NCBI GenBank assembly: GCA_005281725.1
Contig: SSBO01000002.1
Coordinates: 1,261,266-1,325,265 of the forward strand
DNA: 64,000 nt
Origin: Wuchereria bancrofti
Lineage: Eukaryota > Nematoda > Chromadorea > Rhabditida > Onchocercidae
Direction of reading: 5' to 3'
Made by a program: the position numbers and the translations under genes. Positions 32,001-46,270 of this stretch are shown here, in pieces. The notes beneath the pieces were generated by a model that was not told where the DNA came from, searched no databases, and saw nothing but the letters and a program-made list of their open reading frames with translations. The number at the start of each line of letters is the position of its first letter. Positions within the stretch are counted from its first letter, which is position 1.

Positions 32001-33017
32001 AATATTAATAACATTTTTTGAAAAGGTCAAATTTTTTAATAATAGTGGAATTTAGAAGTTTACCTGTTTATCATTCCGGATATTGTCTGGGTAGGATATT
32101 TTAATAGCGGCAGATTCGTCAGTTTTTAAGGGTATTGCAGTTATGAAAAGTGTCGGAATTTGAATTGGCGCAAGATAGGAATCCAAGAATGAATCCAACA
32201 ATACAATCCGGAAACCGTGCTTTGTGGCGTCCACAAAATTTATAGCTCTGTAAATTTTTATGTTCGGCGAAAGGATTTCAAAGAGTCGTAATTGTGATAT
32301 TCAAATATTTTTAAAAATTTGAAAGAACTTGAAAAGCATCAAAAATATGTCAATTATATACCTATGTGTAAAGAGGTAACTCTTCCAAAAGCATTATTTT
32401 AAAATAATTCTTCATGGGTTGTACTTTTCGTATCGATGTAAAATTTTATTTCCATAAAATTTTATTTTGGAAATCCAGGCAGAATCAATTTGTTTTGTAT
32501 AGAATATGGTTTATTTTAGTAATTCATTCTGTTAAAATGGTCGGATGAATTTTCTTATTCGAAATGCTTTTTATTAATTTTTATTAATTTTTAAACATAA
32601 TAAAGTAAATTGTAAAGTTCAATTCGATTAATTTAATTCAATTTTGATTTAGTTTAATTCATTTTCAATCCATCTCGTACTATTCTCCTTATTACTGATT
32701 AATTTTTTTTTCACCTCAACTTTGAAATATTTCTTTAATTATGCAGTTTTAATTATATTTCTAACTTTAACTGCATTTCCTTAATTATGAAATCCCTTTA
32801 ATTGCACAAATTGAACTTTTTTTAAGTGACAAAATATTTAAAATCTTGCATAAAATGTTTAGGATTTACAACTTTGCAAGAAAATTAGCAAAACTGTTAT
32901 GAGAATAATTAGTACTAACTTGGTATTGACGAAAAACCTTTGGTACTTTGGATTGCCGTGTGATGAAACCACGATAATTGTAATGAAAACAAATGAAGCC
33001 GATATCAGATGAGTCAT
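29088..33017 (-). CDS. Secreted two-domain FN3-like protein, paralogue B
   Basis: Exons (minus strand): 33017-32920, 32247-32064, 31362-31139, 29994-29783, 29239-29088; 289 aa. Exons 2, 3 and 4 are 184, 224 and 212 nt, exactly as in paralogue A, with the same phases. The signal peptide is MTHLISASFVFITIIVVSS, then HGNPKYQR. The two FN3-like units carry the same Cys pairs (WYYICVEWENFNRHNESTG...DCR and YGKLCIIEEP...IEKCYFGKL). HNES is a possible N-glycosylation site. The C-terminus (FNYSFSTFLFCLLVFHAIS, then ITR and stop) is a hydrophobic tail like a GPI-anchor signal but unlike A in sequence. Conservation is strong inside exons and absent from introns, so the duplication is old and both copies appear maintained as proteins. 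Function unknown; cell-surface adhesion or receptor roles are only inference. Confidence 0.86.
30161..30219. repeat. (GT)n microsatellite in paralogue B intron 3
   Basis: GT run interrupted by AT units (GTAT), inside the intron between exons 3 and 4 of the minus-strand gene. Confidence 0.9.
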
Positions 33018-33740
33018 TGTTTATTGTTAGGATAAACAATAATTCTCTTTCGATGCTAACAAACGAAATAAGTAGGTTAAGAAAGGACAATCGGGCGAGG
33101 TAGAAGTATCACCGGTAGTTTTGGCCACCACAACCGATATTTCTGTCCAAGTAAAGGGTGGAGTGGTATATTTGGACAAAGGTTTGTGAAGATAGGATGG
33201 AATGGATGGGTGTGGCTCGTTTCAACTGGTAGTTGTCGAAATGTTTCGGAATTGTTACCGATTGACAGAGGAGGAATGGCCCAATAATAATACTATTGTG
33301 AGGAATGATATGTCACTTTCCGGTTCCACTCTGATCACCGAGAATTTTAACTCTGAACTCAGATAATTGAAGTTAATTATTTGTTTGCATAAATGGGCGG
33401 AGAGGAGAAGCGGCTTTTCATTAGAAATATACGAGGAAATGGACAGTAATCAGAATGCGTTGGTCAACTGATCGATTCCTGCAAATATTTAGTATAGTGA
33501 TTCTGTCCAGAGCACATATGGAATTTGCATGGGATGATTAGACATTTGTGAGTTAATCCCAACCAATCAACGTCCCTCAGAGACGGTCATTATGAAAGAA
33601 AAAGGATTTATCATATCGATAAGTTAGTTAATCCCATTGGTTAGTAATGTCTAAATAAAATGCAACCATCACATGTAAACAAATGAAATGAGATTCATAA
33701 TGAAGTTATAAACAAGTAAACAAATTTCCAAGTGATGAAG

Positions 33741-33784
33741 ATTATAATAATAACAATAATAATAATAGTAATAATAGTAATAAA
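33741..33784. repeat. (ATA)n-like trinucleotide repeat
   Basis: AAT/AAC/AGT units, mostly ATAATA with ATAGTA variants. Confidence 0.85.
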
Positions 33785-36633
33785 ACAGATATCTGCAGCC
33801 TTTAAGTGGAATTTGCAAGATTTCACAACTTTTGTTTTAAATCATGCAATAGATGATGCTTGCATTATACTAACTGAGGAATGAAATTTAAAATTAAAAC
33901 GAGTGCAATTTTGAAAATTTATTCATTGCAAATTTAAGCACAAAAATTCCGTGCAAATAATAACATTTCAAAAGTTTTAATAATAATGTTAAATGGGTGA
34001 CAGATGTTGTCGAAAGATTAGGCATTTGAGATTTACGACGCTATCACCGAATGACAGATTATGACTTCTTATTGGCGATTACTATGAGAGATTGTTTGCG
34101 TAATTGTCTCTCTCTTGCGAGCTTTTTATTAGATTTGATTTGATTTTCACTGAAGTCACATTTACATACACAAATGTTTGGCTTCATTAGGCTATTCTTC
34201 CATGGATAAATAACCATAAGAAGCCTAGGACACAAAATAATAAATTGTTGTATCCTTCCGTTTCCTTTGGTATCATCACCGCCACTGTGAAAATTTCATG
34301 AAAATATAGCAATATTCCTACCAAATAAAATGACACAACCTGACAATGAATTTGAATGTGAAAAATATTTATTAAAATAACTTCAACAAATGTCTCAATC
34401 GAATTGATGTAGAAAAAATGTGACAGTCTTGCAAAATTTGATAAGCGCGACAAAAATTCTTAATAGTAATTTGATTTAATTTGCTGTACCGCTATGAATC
34501 AGAAAAAGGGAAAAAAAAGGAAAATTCTTTCTTTATTTCAAATGAAATTATGCAAATAATTTGATAATGTAAGAAAGTATGACTTTCAGTTAAAAATTAG
34601 TAAAATGTAATTTTGTTCAAATTCCCACTATAATTTGATAAACTCATTCATTTATTGAGAAGTTTTCTCGGATAATTGATGTATGCACATTTCGAGTAAA
34701 TATAACTAACTTACTTGAGCTAATGAAAAAAATGATAAATAACAGTAAATTTTAATTATAGTAAATAAACGTAATACTACTGTTTGCATGCATTTGCTCT
34801 AATGTCTGTGATTGAAATAATGAATTCATCTTTGGAGAGCTGTAGAATTCTCGAGAATGGCGGGTGAAAGATAATTCTTGAGAATGATAGGCAAGAAAGG
34901 ATCAAAATATTTCTTCTTGTGATCATTTTGATAATATTACATATTAATAATCAATATATTCAAATAGTGGAAAAGGAATATTATGTAAGTTAACAAGTTT
35001 AGCGATTAACTTTTATTTTTTTTTGTCAGCAATTCTTTATTATTGCTTTAATAAGTAAACAATACTTCTATTCTTGTTATTCACACAAATAATGTCGTGT
35101 AACTGCAGAAGAACAAAAATTTAAAAGAAAAAAGAAAAGAAATGATTCAGTGAGGCGTTCATTCAAAAAAAAATGGAAGCTTATGGAAGGATGTGAAAAT
35201 GAATTATAAATAACAACCAGTGAAAAATGAGCTAAAAAGTGAACTAATTCAAATTTCTTCGTGCCCTAAATACAAACGAAACGAGGAAATGTTTTTTTGA
35301 AATGATTTATGAAATGACTTTGAGAGAAGGAACATGAGTTTGAATGGAAGAGAGGCACTTTTCAAATTTTTCATTTTATTTTTAAATAGTATGGAATTTG
35401 CATAGCATAGAAATTTAACATAAGGAATACTTAAATGTAAAAAATAATATTAGATTTAATATTGTAACTTCCTTTTAACTTTGCTCACAATCATCTTACG
35501 ACTTTTTGTTACAACTATAAAATTTCGATTGCAGTATGCTTCTTCTATGATTTTATCAAAATAAGATAATCACAAGAGCACTGATATGCAAGTGAAATGA
35601 AAAAGCATTTTTATACTGCTAAAAGAGAAATGCATGGTTATTTAATAATTAGGGCTTATAAGTCGATGTCGCATTTGTCACCACTTTCCGTGGAAAAGAA
35701 GAAAATAAGATTTCAAGGAAAGAAATTTTGAAGAAAGAAGATGGAAATGAATTAGTTTCACTTCTTTAATTGTTTCCCTTCTGAAGCTGTAATAATAATG
35801 AAGAATTATTTTGTAAAATTTATAATTGTGTGTCGGAGAAGGCTCTTCCAAGAAGAAAGTAAAGTTATCATAGTTGCAGAACTGTAAGTACATAGAATAT
35901 TTCAATATATTAACAATCAACAACTTTAAAGAGAGGAAAAAATGAATTAATCGTTTCATGATTGTTTACACACAAAACACAAAAAATTTTGAGTAAACGA
36001 TAAAAACTGATAATTATTGATAAGAAATTATTGATAACGAAATTGAATTAACACATTGTATTGTATTTCCGATTATTCCTATCATCAATCAATAGCAATC
36101 TATCCTTTCGTTATTTATCCGCCTCAAGAATTAATAATCATTGACAACTTATTGAATTGATACTTAGGATCAAGAGAAAAGACAAGACATATGTAATCGA
36201 TGACATGAATTTTTGCGGGTAATTAATAATTACAAGTGGATGAACTTTGTGACAATAGCACTAGCAAGGGACAAAGGAGTATGCTAATTGAAGAGAAGTA
36301 GAGATTGATGAAATTTTGGGAATAAAATTATTAAGGAATTAGGAAAAGAAGAAAATAATTGCAGGTCACAATTGTGATTGAGATTGAGAGTAATCTAACA
36401 AATATTTCCTATTACCATCATTTTCCTCTTATTATTATGCCAATAGTTATTGCTCAAAAATTAATGAAATTTTGAAAATTATTCACTTCTACTTTGTAAT
36501 TATTAAATAATTAATAAAAAGTAGCTTCCTTTTATTTTACCTAAAAACACTTTTTTATTAATTTCTAATGATAGAATGAACTCTTTTGTGCATAGAAAAT
36601 TTTTGACAATTAAAATATAAATCTAACAGAACA

Positions 36634-36659
36634 GTGAGATATCGCATTTGATATCTCAC
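36634..36659. repeat. Perfect 10-bp inverted repeat, 6-nt loop
   Basis: Arms GTGAGATATC (36634-36643) and GATATCTCAC (36650-36659) around GCATTT. No coding sequence is nearby. Confidence 0.85.
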
Positions 36660-39600
36660 ATTGCACAGTCAAAATTTGAACAATCTTTGCAATTTTAAAA
36701 ATTAAATGGTTAAATAAATAAGTGAATACACTTAGTAATAATATTGACAGTAAAAATGTGAACCGTTGTTGGCATAATTCTTTTGCAATTAATCAAACAA
36801 CTCATTAAAGGTAAGGAAGTAGAAAGTACTACATTTCGCGCTTTTTATACAATTCTCTGAAAGTTTTAAATTCATACTCGTAGGTCAAATAATGCAGTGT
36901 GATTCACATTTTAATTCTATAAAGAATAGTTGTGATAATATTACAATAAATACATTCCAATATTATCATAATTCCCTATCTCATCAGCAATATATTCAAT
37001 CCGAAAATAATTCCTCACTATAATTTAGCATAGTAATACATTTTAATTAATACATAAAAGTATTGTTTGTGAAATTTAAACAAATTAACATCCTAACTGG
37101 TACTAAATTTATAATTCCTTAGCAATACTTTGTGGTGAAAATAAAAAATTTTTTGGTTAAATTTTTAAAAAACTTATGAAAAAATTTTGAGTAAATAAAA
37201 GACAATTTATTCAATATTCGATGATATCAGATATATGTTAGTTTGCTAAACTATTAAATAATGACTCAACTCCGTACAGTTTCGGTCACTAAACACTGCT
37301 CATTGCGATTAAAATCAAATTAATTAAATTTTTTTTCAAGTCATAAATGGTATATGCCTTTTATTAATATCTAATTAGTATAATTGCAGTGAAATAGTAG
37401 CGAGACAAACTAATATGTCATAATTGTTATTTAACTGCATATCAATTAGTTTCTATTGATTTAAGTTATGGTGATATTATCACTTCAATCATAATAATAT
37501 TTCAAATCAGATATAACTGCCATGTTGAGCTTATCATTCCACGGATCTAGCCTCTGATTATTTGAAGTAGTGAGCTACCGTAACAGGTCACTTACATTAA
37601 CTAGACAGAAGATAAATTAGTTAAAGATGAAAATTCTGTACGAAGTGAAGAGCAGCTGCACAACATAAATGTTCAATTGATGGATGATGATGTATGAGAG
37701 ATAGTTGAAAGTACAGAATAAATACATAGGATATCAAAGGTGAAACATATGAAGCCTGATGGAGCAGGTGTGGCCAATATTTGTAAAAGCCTAAATTGTT
37801 AGTTGCTTGGCTCAGATTACAAACACAATAGAACACATATGAATAAAGAACCTCCGAAAAGAGGATCTCGCGGTAAGGTTATAAATTTTCCGATCGTAAA
37901 CAATCATTTAGTAATATATCCATGTCCAAGTAAACAAATACCCATATTTTATCGATCTATCAATGATCAATTTTATTGAAATTATTTTTAAAACATTCGA
38001 AATATACCATTGCTATGTAGTTGAATTATTTGTCCTTTATTTTCTTTAATAAGTTTAAAATTACTTCATGAAGTTTTTAAAACTTTAACATTTGAATTAA
38101 AGTATTTAAAGCGTTTTGTACATTAATCTAACAATCATAAAATTAAGTCCATGAATTAAGCGACATCAAATAGGAATTGTTGATTCAGCTGATTAATCCT
38201 ACATTCATCAAATATTTGCTTTGAAAGTCAAGGTAATATGGTAACAATCAATCATATTCAGAGAAATACTGTTTATCTAGATGATTTCAGTAGCTTCTTT
38301 TACCTGTAGTTTTATAATAATTATCTGATTTATAAATTTTGTTGAATGATAATTTTGTTTTGAAAAAAAAAAAACAAAAGATTGCCTCCATTGAAATTAC
38401 TTTTCTCTAATTCATTTTCTATTGATAATAATTTCATACTACTGCTATTTAATATATTTACATGGAAAGGTATGAAATTTTGAGCGCTTCACTGCAAAAG
38501 AAAAAAGAGAAGGAAGGAATAACTAACTTGCATTTATTAGATTTCACTTTTGCTGTACGGTAGTAGGAAGTGATGAAGTACATCAGCAGTAATTATCCTG
38601 ATCTATCGTTTCACAACCTATTTATGCCTTAAAATCATAAGTAAGGTCATATTGAGAAGAATAGTGCAGGGACAAGAGTAAACAAATAATTAAGTTGGTT
38701 CAATTGTATTAGACCGATAATTTTGGGATGATTTTGGAAAAGGAAAAGAGAAACTTGAACAATACTTTTGCAAATTTTAGCCAACAAAATGGAATAATTG
38801 ATGAATTCACTGGTTATTGAACTTGAAAGTTAAAAAGTACGCTTCAGAAAGAATTATTTTTTTTTTTGGAAGTCTTTCAAAATTACAAAATTTCTTAACT
38901 AATTTATCCTTCAACTTTCTCGAATATTCAGAAAATGTTGTTACCGTCTGAAATAACAATTGGAGATGGAATAATGAATGAGACATATTGAAATGCATTG
39001 ATGCGGAAATTTTTAGTTCATCAAAATCGAGTAACTAACCAGTGTAATGCTCACACCTTTTCCTTTCTTCCCAAGCATTCACATAAATTTCGTTAGATTT
39101 TTTTTTTATCACTTGCCAAAATTTGCATATTCCCACGGAAATACAAACTTTAGTAATTCCACTTCATTAAACAAGCACATAGGATAATGCCGCCTCTGAT
39201 GAAGTAAATATGATCGATGGGATGCTGACAGTTAGGGAGCACTGAATGGATATGAGATTTTACAAATAGCGCACCAAGATGGGAAAGAATTGAATCAGCA
39301 AAGGAAAGTCCTGAAATGTGCTAACAGGTGGCACTATTTGGCGGGACAATTTTCGACTTATTCACTCATCACACGTCCATTGATCTTTATTACGAACTGT
39401 TTGTCTCTTTGACAGTTAAATTTTCACTTCCAGCAATTTGAAATTTACATGAAACTTCAATCTTGAAACTATCCATGGTATAAAAATGCGCGTACTATCA
39501 TTAACTTCAGATGAAACATTCTTTATTATTAACCATGTAAACATGTAAACATTTGAGAAAGTACCGCACTACCAGTAATTCAGCCAATCGTAATATCGCA

Positions 39601-40440
39601 TTGAGGGTGGATGGATTATGTCAGCATGTTTTTCTTTCAGAAAATATAAATTTGAACATTTGTTATTTCTCAAAAGCTTCAATAATACAAAATGCTTCTA
39701 CACAGTTTCGCTTATCTTTTCCGGTACCATTTGTTACCGATTTGTTGTTGTCATTCGGTTGTAATGCATACGGATTTTAGGTTAATTCAGATAACAAACA
39801 AAAGAAGTCCTTCAAGCCAATCGAAGAGTTTAAAATTAGTAAAAAAAACTGCCACTCAAAGCTAACTCTCTCTCTTCTTCCTCTCCCTCGTCAAATCCCT
39901 TTTGACCTATAATTGCAGGTCCTCTATTCAATTGTCCGCTGTCAACAACTTGTCCTCTTCTCCTCAAGTTCAATTCGTCCTTCTTTTTCATCTTCTTACC
40001 CATTATTTTTTCTACCCACTTATACGACAAATTGAAAGGAGGAAAAGCAAAAGGGAAAACTCATTTGAAATTAGTAACAGCCTAGGAGAGAAAACGAATG
40101 AACAAATACTTTCCTAATTATATTTAATTGACGGAAAAAAAAAACAACAATATTTTGTTCATTTTCCCTATCGGCAAACAAAATTTCAAATGTACGATGT
40201 TACTGGGAAGTGTAAGAAAAACACATTTGAAAGGGATGAATCAATTTCTGCCGTAATTTTCTTTTTATAATTTTAACAATGAAATTTCAGCAAAATGAAT
40301 CAAACATCACTGACCATCTATGATACATGTCAAATGTTAACTAATTAGATGAATTTTTTTGCAAAAGATTTGACGACACTGCCAAATTATTCCATCTAAT
40401 TAGTCTACTGGTTAAGATGGCACATTACTCTGTGTTAGTT

Positions 40441-40463
40441 TTTGGTATGCTTAAGATACCAAA
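40441..40463. repeat. 8-bp inverted repeat with 7-nt loop
   Basis: TTTGGTAT (40441-40448) and ATACCAAA (40456-40463) flank GCTTAAG. Confidence 0.8.
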
Positions 40464-43400
40464 TATTAATAATAATTGAAAAGAAGAATTAAAAAATTTT
40501 GACGATACGAAAAATTTACTCTCATAGTCCGTGCTGTACTGCTAATGCAAAGAAAGTTAAGATTGTCACAAGTAGCGCTGAATCGTTGAAACTTAACCTT
40601 ACACTTTGTCATAAACAACAGTGCAATGATTATAAATGAGCGAATGACAAAGTTAAAAATAAAAAGAGAATAAAAATTGGAAGACAAAAAAGTGTGTTAT
40701 ATATGTTCAGCAAAACTGAAAATTTTCCTGCTGATAATACGAAAAGAGCAAAATTCAGCTAAATACATTGAACTTAGGCAAATGTGAAACTTTTAAATTA
40801 TCACGTGAATTTAACTTTTCATTTACTCTTTTCATTTTTCTAATGTTATGAAAATGTGATGTGAAGATGTCAAAATTCACGATATTATTTGAATGGTTGG
40901 TGATTTAGGATACACGTAGACGTGAAACAAAAGAAGGCGTAACACAGTAGCATTGATAGGAGAAGTCGTATTATGGAGAATTTTCTGATAAAGATGGATC
41001 CATGATTATAATGCATTTATTTTAAGCTAATATAAGTTTATTTTTTGAAAAAAAAAAAAAACCAGATACTGGATAAATTCGTGGAGAAAAGAAGACAGAA
41101 AGAGATGAGAGAGTTAATTTGAGATAAAGACAAGAAGAAATTTAATTAGTAGGAATTGAGTACATAGGGGAAGGGCTGAAATAATAATTTAGATTATAAT
41201 ATAATACAAAGAGAGCTTTATTTGACTCTTATTTGACTTTATAATGAATTAGTTGGTTGGAAAAAGTTCACGTTTTAATACGTACGTGTCATATGTGAGT
41301 GATTTTAATAGAAGATAAAGAACCTATAGGATAGTTTTTCTAGAAATATAATTTATCAAAATGCATGGCACTTATCAATTTCATGTCCTTACGTCATCTT
41401 TGTAATCGTCAAAGCAAATTTATTCCATACATTATTTACTTACAAGCTAAAGCATAGATATATATCTACACGTTATCGGATTTTTCGTTCTTTCCCGAGT
41501 TATCAATTTACATATATGAGTATTCATTGATTGTTAATTCAAGTGGATTATTGGATGAGAAAAAAGAAGAAAAAGACGTTTCCTTACATTTATTTTATTT
41601 TTCTTACAAATGAATCAACTAATTTTGTTAAATCTATTTTAGGTTATCGAAGGCAATTAACTAAGTTAAAGTGCTTTTTACCAATTCATGTAAAGTTAGA
41701 TCTTTCATGAGCTTTTATCCTTTGGCAATTTCTCGTTCGAAATGACAATTTGCATTTGACACATTTCTGAGCAAAGTGAAATATGGCATGTGAAAAGAAT
41801 TATGAAAATATAGTTGTATCTTAAATTATTTTAAGAAAATTTAAAATGTTTGATTTAATTGATAAAGTCTTTTGTTTATTCATATATTTAATAAAACAAA
41901 TGAGTTATTGTTATTTACCTGGCAAATTATATACATAGATCTCTCTGCATGACATATTTCAATATTAGATAGAAATATGGTTAATGAAAATTGTCATTAT
42001 TTAGTAGAAATTATTCAAAAAGTTTAATTTGGCACGTGTCCGTCAATTAATTCTAAATAGGTCAAGCAAAAAGTGAAGTTTCTAGATAGTATGACTAGAA
42101 TCATAGCAAATTAGTTTAGACGGCTAACATTTGTGCTAATTTCTGCTTTCAGTTGATTAAAGTGTAATGATTCCCTAAGCTAAGAACCTGAATGATGGGA
42201 ACTTCAAGAAAAATGATTGAAAAAAGAAATTGTATTGCACAATTTTTTTTTTTTTTTTTGGTAAAACTAATCAACTTATTTGTCTCTGTGAAATTATGCA
42301 AATGAAATCACTGAATATAAATTATTAATTAAATTAAACAGCACCAGATCATATATGCTTGACTGATGAATGATGAAAGCTAGATTTAATTGTAATAGGG
42401 AAAATCATAATTATTTGATAAAATTCTGTTTGTTTTTAGATATTTTAAATTTGGCATCATTACAAACAGCGGATTACCATAATTTCAGTAAACTTTAAAA
42501 GTAAAACACTGCTTAGAATAATTTACCTTCCATTCAACAATCTTTGGAGGTTATTTTGAGATAAAATTTATCTCTGTTTAGTTTTAGTTTAATATAGAAA
42601 AGCATATATCAAATATCAAAAACAAATAACAAAAATGTCTTTTTTTTTACTTCGTAATAAACAATTTATTCTTCTTCCTCTCTTTGCTGTTTATTCTTAT
42701 TTTCTTTTGCAAAATTTAATTAAAAGATGGAGAACAACACGAAAAATTAAAATTTACTTCAGTTTGTTAAAATGAAAGAAAGAAGAAAGCAAAAATCAAT
42801 AAGTAAACATTTCTTTTGCTAAGGAGAAATCAGTGAAAGAAAAATGAATTGCAGAAATTTAGAGTTAATATAAAAATACAAAGATAATTAAAAGGAATAT
42901 TTCCCTATATTAAATTTAATTGAGTCATTTCACTTCTATGAAATTTAATCAATTTATAACAAACAGTAAAATTGCTATCATCGATTATACGTCTCTTTTG
43001 TTGTTATTCAATTTTATGGCTAAAGACCATTTCTCAGTAAATTGCCATCGTTAGGCAACATTTCCATAAAATTGGCTATTTTTTACAACTTGAATCCTCC
43101 ATTACATTTAGTATAAAAAGCGATGGATAGTAAATAAATAAATAAAAAAAAGAAAAAAACATAAAATTGAAATTGGACCTCAGATGGTCATCAAACATAG
43201 ATCTCAATAGAAAGTCCAAGCGACAGTCAATTCATTATGGGAGAGATATTTTCAGAAGCTTTAAGTGTTCAAGAACAATCATTGCTTTATGGTAAAAGAC
43301 TTATGATTTGAGGGCAAAATTAATTATTCAGCTGGTTAAATTGTTGGCTTCTTGTTTTTTCATCGAATTCCGTGTATTAAATTCCACATATTAGGCGGGA

Positions 43401-44763
43401 AAGCTTGACAGGTTGTTGCCATGACCTTTGACACCAATATAGAATGATTTTCAATATGTAATCCAGCTGTGATAAATGAGATGTATTGCATTAAATAATT
43501 GAATTGCTATCCGGTTGATTCATTTCTGGACGGACGGATGGGAAGCTCTGTCTTCTGTATGGCTGCTTTCCAGTGAATTTCTAAATATTTTCCAGTAAAC
43601 GAATGATTTCTCTAGTGTTAGAAATTTTTCATTATTTTGAAAAAGATAATTGCCATTAGTAGTAGTAGTAGCTCGAACAATGATCACATGCCTAATTGTA
43701 ATTGGTAGTCCCAGAAGTAATATATTAATACTTTAAATTTATTCATATGAATGAATAAGCGTTATTTTAATTGCATTGCTGACAATCTTATCAAAATTCA
43801 GGATTGAATTTGAACGTTTTTAATGCAAAATATTAACTTCTAAATTAGATTCATGGAATTGAAATGAAGCAAATAATTATTCTGATATGTATTTGAGTTA
43901 TTTATATTATGTCGACTAATATGATCATCCGATTATGACCATTACAATTTGTTTTCATAAATTTCATTTGCATCTAACTTATATTAAACTGTATAAAACA
44001 ACACTCATAAAACTTTTATTAATAAAGCTGTTATTAGTTCTCAAATAGATGCATTTTTCTTTTATTCTTCATCACATATTGAATTAAAAAAGCAATTAGT
44101 TAATCTTTATAATTTAAATAAGAACTGAAGTCATTAAACAAATAAATTATATTATGCAAAAGTGTCATATTACTTCTGCATATCACTAAGAAGCAGAAAT
44201 AAACAAAAGTAATTTACGATTAGTTAAAAATTAAATTATTTCGAAATAAGTATGTGAAAGCTATTTTTACCGGTCAAATCTTTTGCTCCTTGTTAACAAT
44301 GAAAGCTATAATGATAAGTGGTAAAATGATAAGTGAAACGATGATAACTGAAGTGAGCTGAAAGTATAAGATAAACTAAAGACAAATGAGAAACGAACTG
44401 GCATCATAAATAATGGGTCATTGTCCTCGAGTGCCACAAGTATTTGTCCTGTAAAATCATCGAAAGCAGTTGTTTACGGAATGACAGACAGCATCGATGG
44501 CCAACCATCATCAGTCCATCAACTCTGAGTGATAAAGCAACAGCAGCAGTAGCAGCACCACCATAACTCATCCATCCTTTACTTATATAAGTTCTAAAAT
44601 TGCTCAAAATCAGTCAGCTGTTCCACTTCTGTACCTACCGTCCATATTTTATTTCCTGAAATTTGTCCATTGGTTACTTGTTTAAGCAGGAATAAGTGAA
44701 ACTGCTATTGAATGTTGCTGCAAATGAATCATAAGCTGATCGTGTGTCATCTGTCAACTGTAT

Positions 44764-44788
44764 GTCTCTCTCTCTCCCTCTCTCTCTT
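44764..44788. repeat. (CT)n microsatellite
   Basis: TCTC run with one CCC interruption. Confidence 0.85.
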
Positions 44789-46246
44789 GAGATTAAGGTG
44801 TTTCTTCTAGTTTAGAATGTGCGGAAGGACAGATCCGAAAATTATGAGAGATATGGGTGAATAAATATCAGATTATGTTCTGTCAAATAACATTCATGGA
44901 CATGTATTCCTCCCATATTTAATTTTATTTCAAATTTGGAAAAAAGATTGAAATTGAAATGTTGAACTGAAATGTATCATTTCGGCAAAATGTGTAAAAT
45001 TGGGTTGTCGGCGAAAGATAACTTGGAGACAAACGATATGTCATCCTCTGATAAATGTATCATCGATATCGAATTCACACATATATCATCAATTTCATGA
45101 GTTTTAACTTTTCCAAATTATTTTCTTGCTCTGGAAAGATATCATCGAAAAATCACAATAATTAATCATTCACCTTTTAATTGCTGAAAATTTTTAATTG
45201 TAACAAAAAAAGAAATGCTTTTTCGAAATATGTTTGTGAATATTAATGCTTTAATAATTCCAAAATAAGTCATCGAAATCCATCCTCATATGGAAAAAAT
45301 TACTAAAATTATGAAAAGATTTGCCATAGTTAGTATCCACTTGAAATTATACAGGTTAAATTCGTAATTCGCTCATCGTGTATAGTCCTAATTAATATCG
45401 TTAATACTTTTTCAAATAAGTTTGCTTAGCAAAGTGGCAATCATTTTTATTACCTTGTTAAGATAACACCTATAACTATTACTCTTACAACAATTTTTTT
45501 ATTCTCAATTATAAATTTCAAATGTTGAAAAAATGTTCAAAATTTTTGGGTGTTGTTAGGAAAACGACGAACGAGTGGTGGAGAACTGAGCAAAACCTCA
45601 TATTATATCAAATAGTTAACAAAGACATATCGATTCATTTGAAAGGAGAAATACTAAAGTCGAATTTGAAATACTTAAATTGAATTTCATCGTTCAGGGA
45701 AAGTCATGTCTATTCGCAGACAATAGATATTGTTGTGCATGAGGATTTTTAAGGCACACTCCATTTACTACTCTCAATATTATCCACTTTTGTCAACTGC
45801 TAAATCAACCACTTTAAAAATACAAAGAACAATTTGTACTATGTCAACTAAGTTAAGCGTAACATGAACACGTGCGTATTTTAGCAGTGTCACTCGAAAT
45901 TCTTGCGTTAAAAATCAAAGATATTTTTGTCTCCTTATCAAGTAGGCCAAGTGTAACTGGTTCAACTGGTATCTCGAGTATCGGACAAATTAAATGTCGA
46001 TCCTAGAAACTTTTTTAGTGACAACAAATACTCCGAAAATGTAGTCTAGAAATCTTTACGATTCTAAAGTAATACTTTAAAATTATAAAATAATGGTAAA
46101 AGGAAAATGCTATCGTTGCATCAGAAAATTTGAAATATAATAAATAATTGTCGCTTTATCTTCAAGGAAGCTATCATCAGTTTTTAAAGACTTTCCTCAG
46201 TATTCAACTTAGCTTTGATCTAGCAGGAAAATCGAGGCAAAACTCA

Positions 46247-46270
46247 GAAAGCATTAATATTAATGCTTTC
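46247..46270. repeat. Perfect 24-bp palindrome
   Basis: GAAAGCATTAAT is followed directly by its reverse complement ATTAATGCTTTC, with no spacer. It lies about 1 kb beyond the 3' end of the SMARCAL1 gene. Confidence 0.9.

Noticed and set aside
34187..34453. Hydrophobic multi-span membrane protein
   Set aside because: The frame starts at TTG and its Phe/Leu/Ile richness is what AT-rich non-coding DNA yields; no splice signals.
44404..44607. Alanine-rich small protein
   Set aside because: Non-ATG start; the Ala stretch comes from a short CAG/CAC-type simple repeat.
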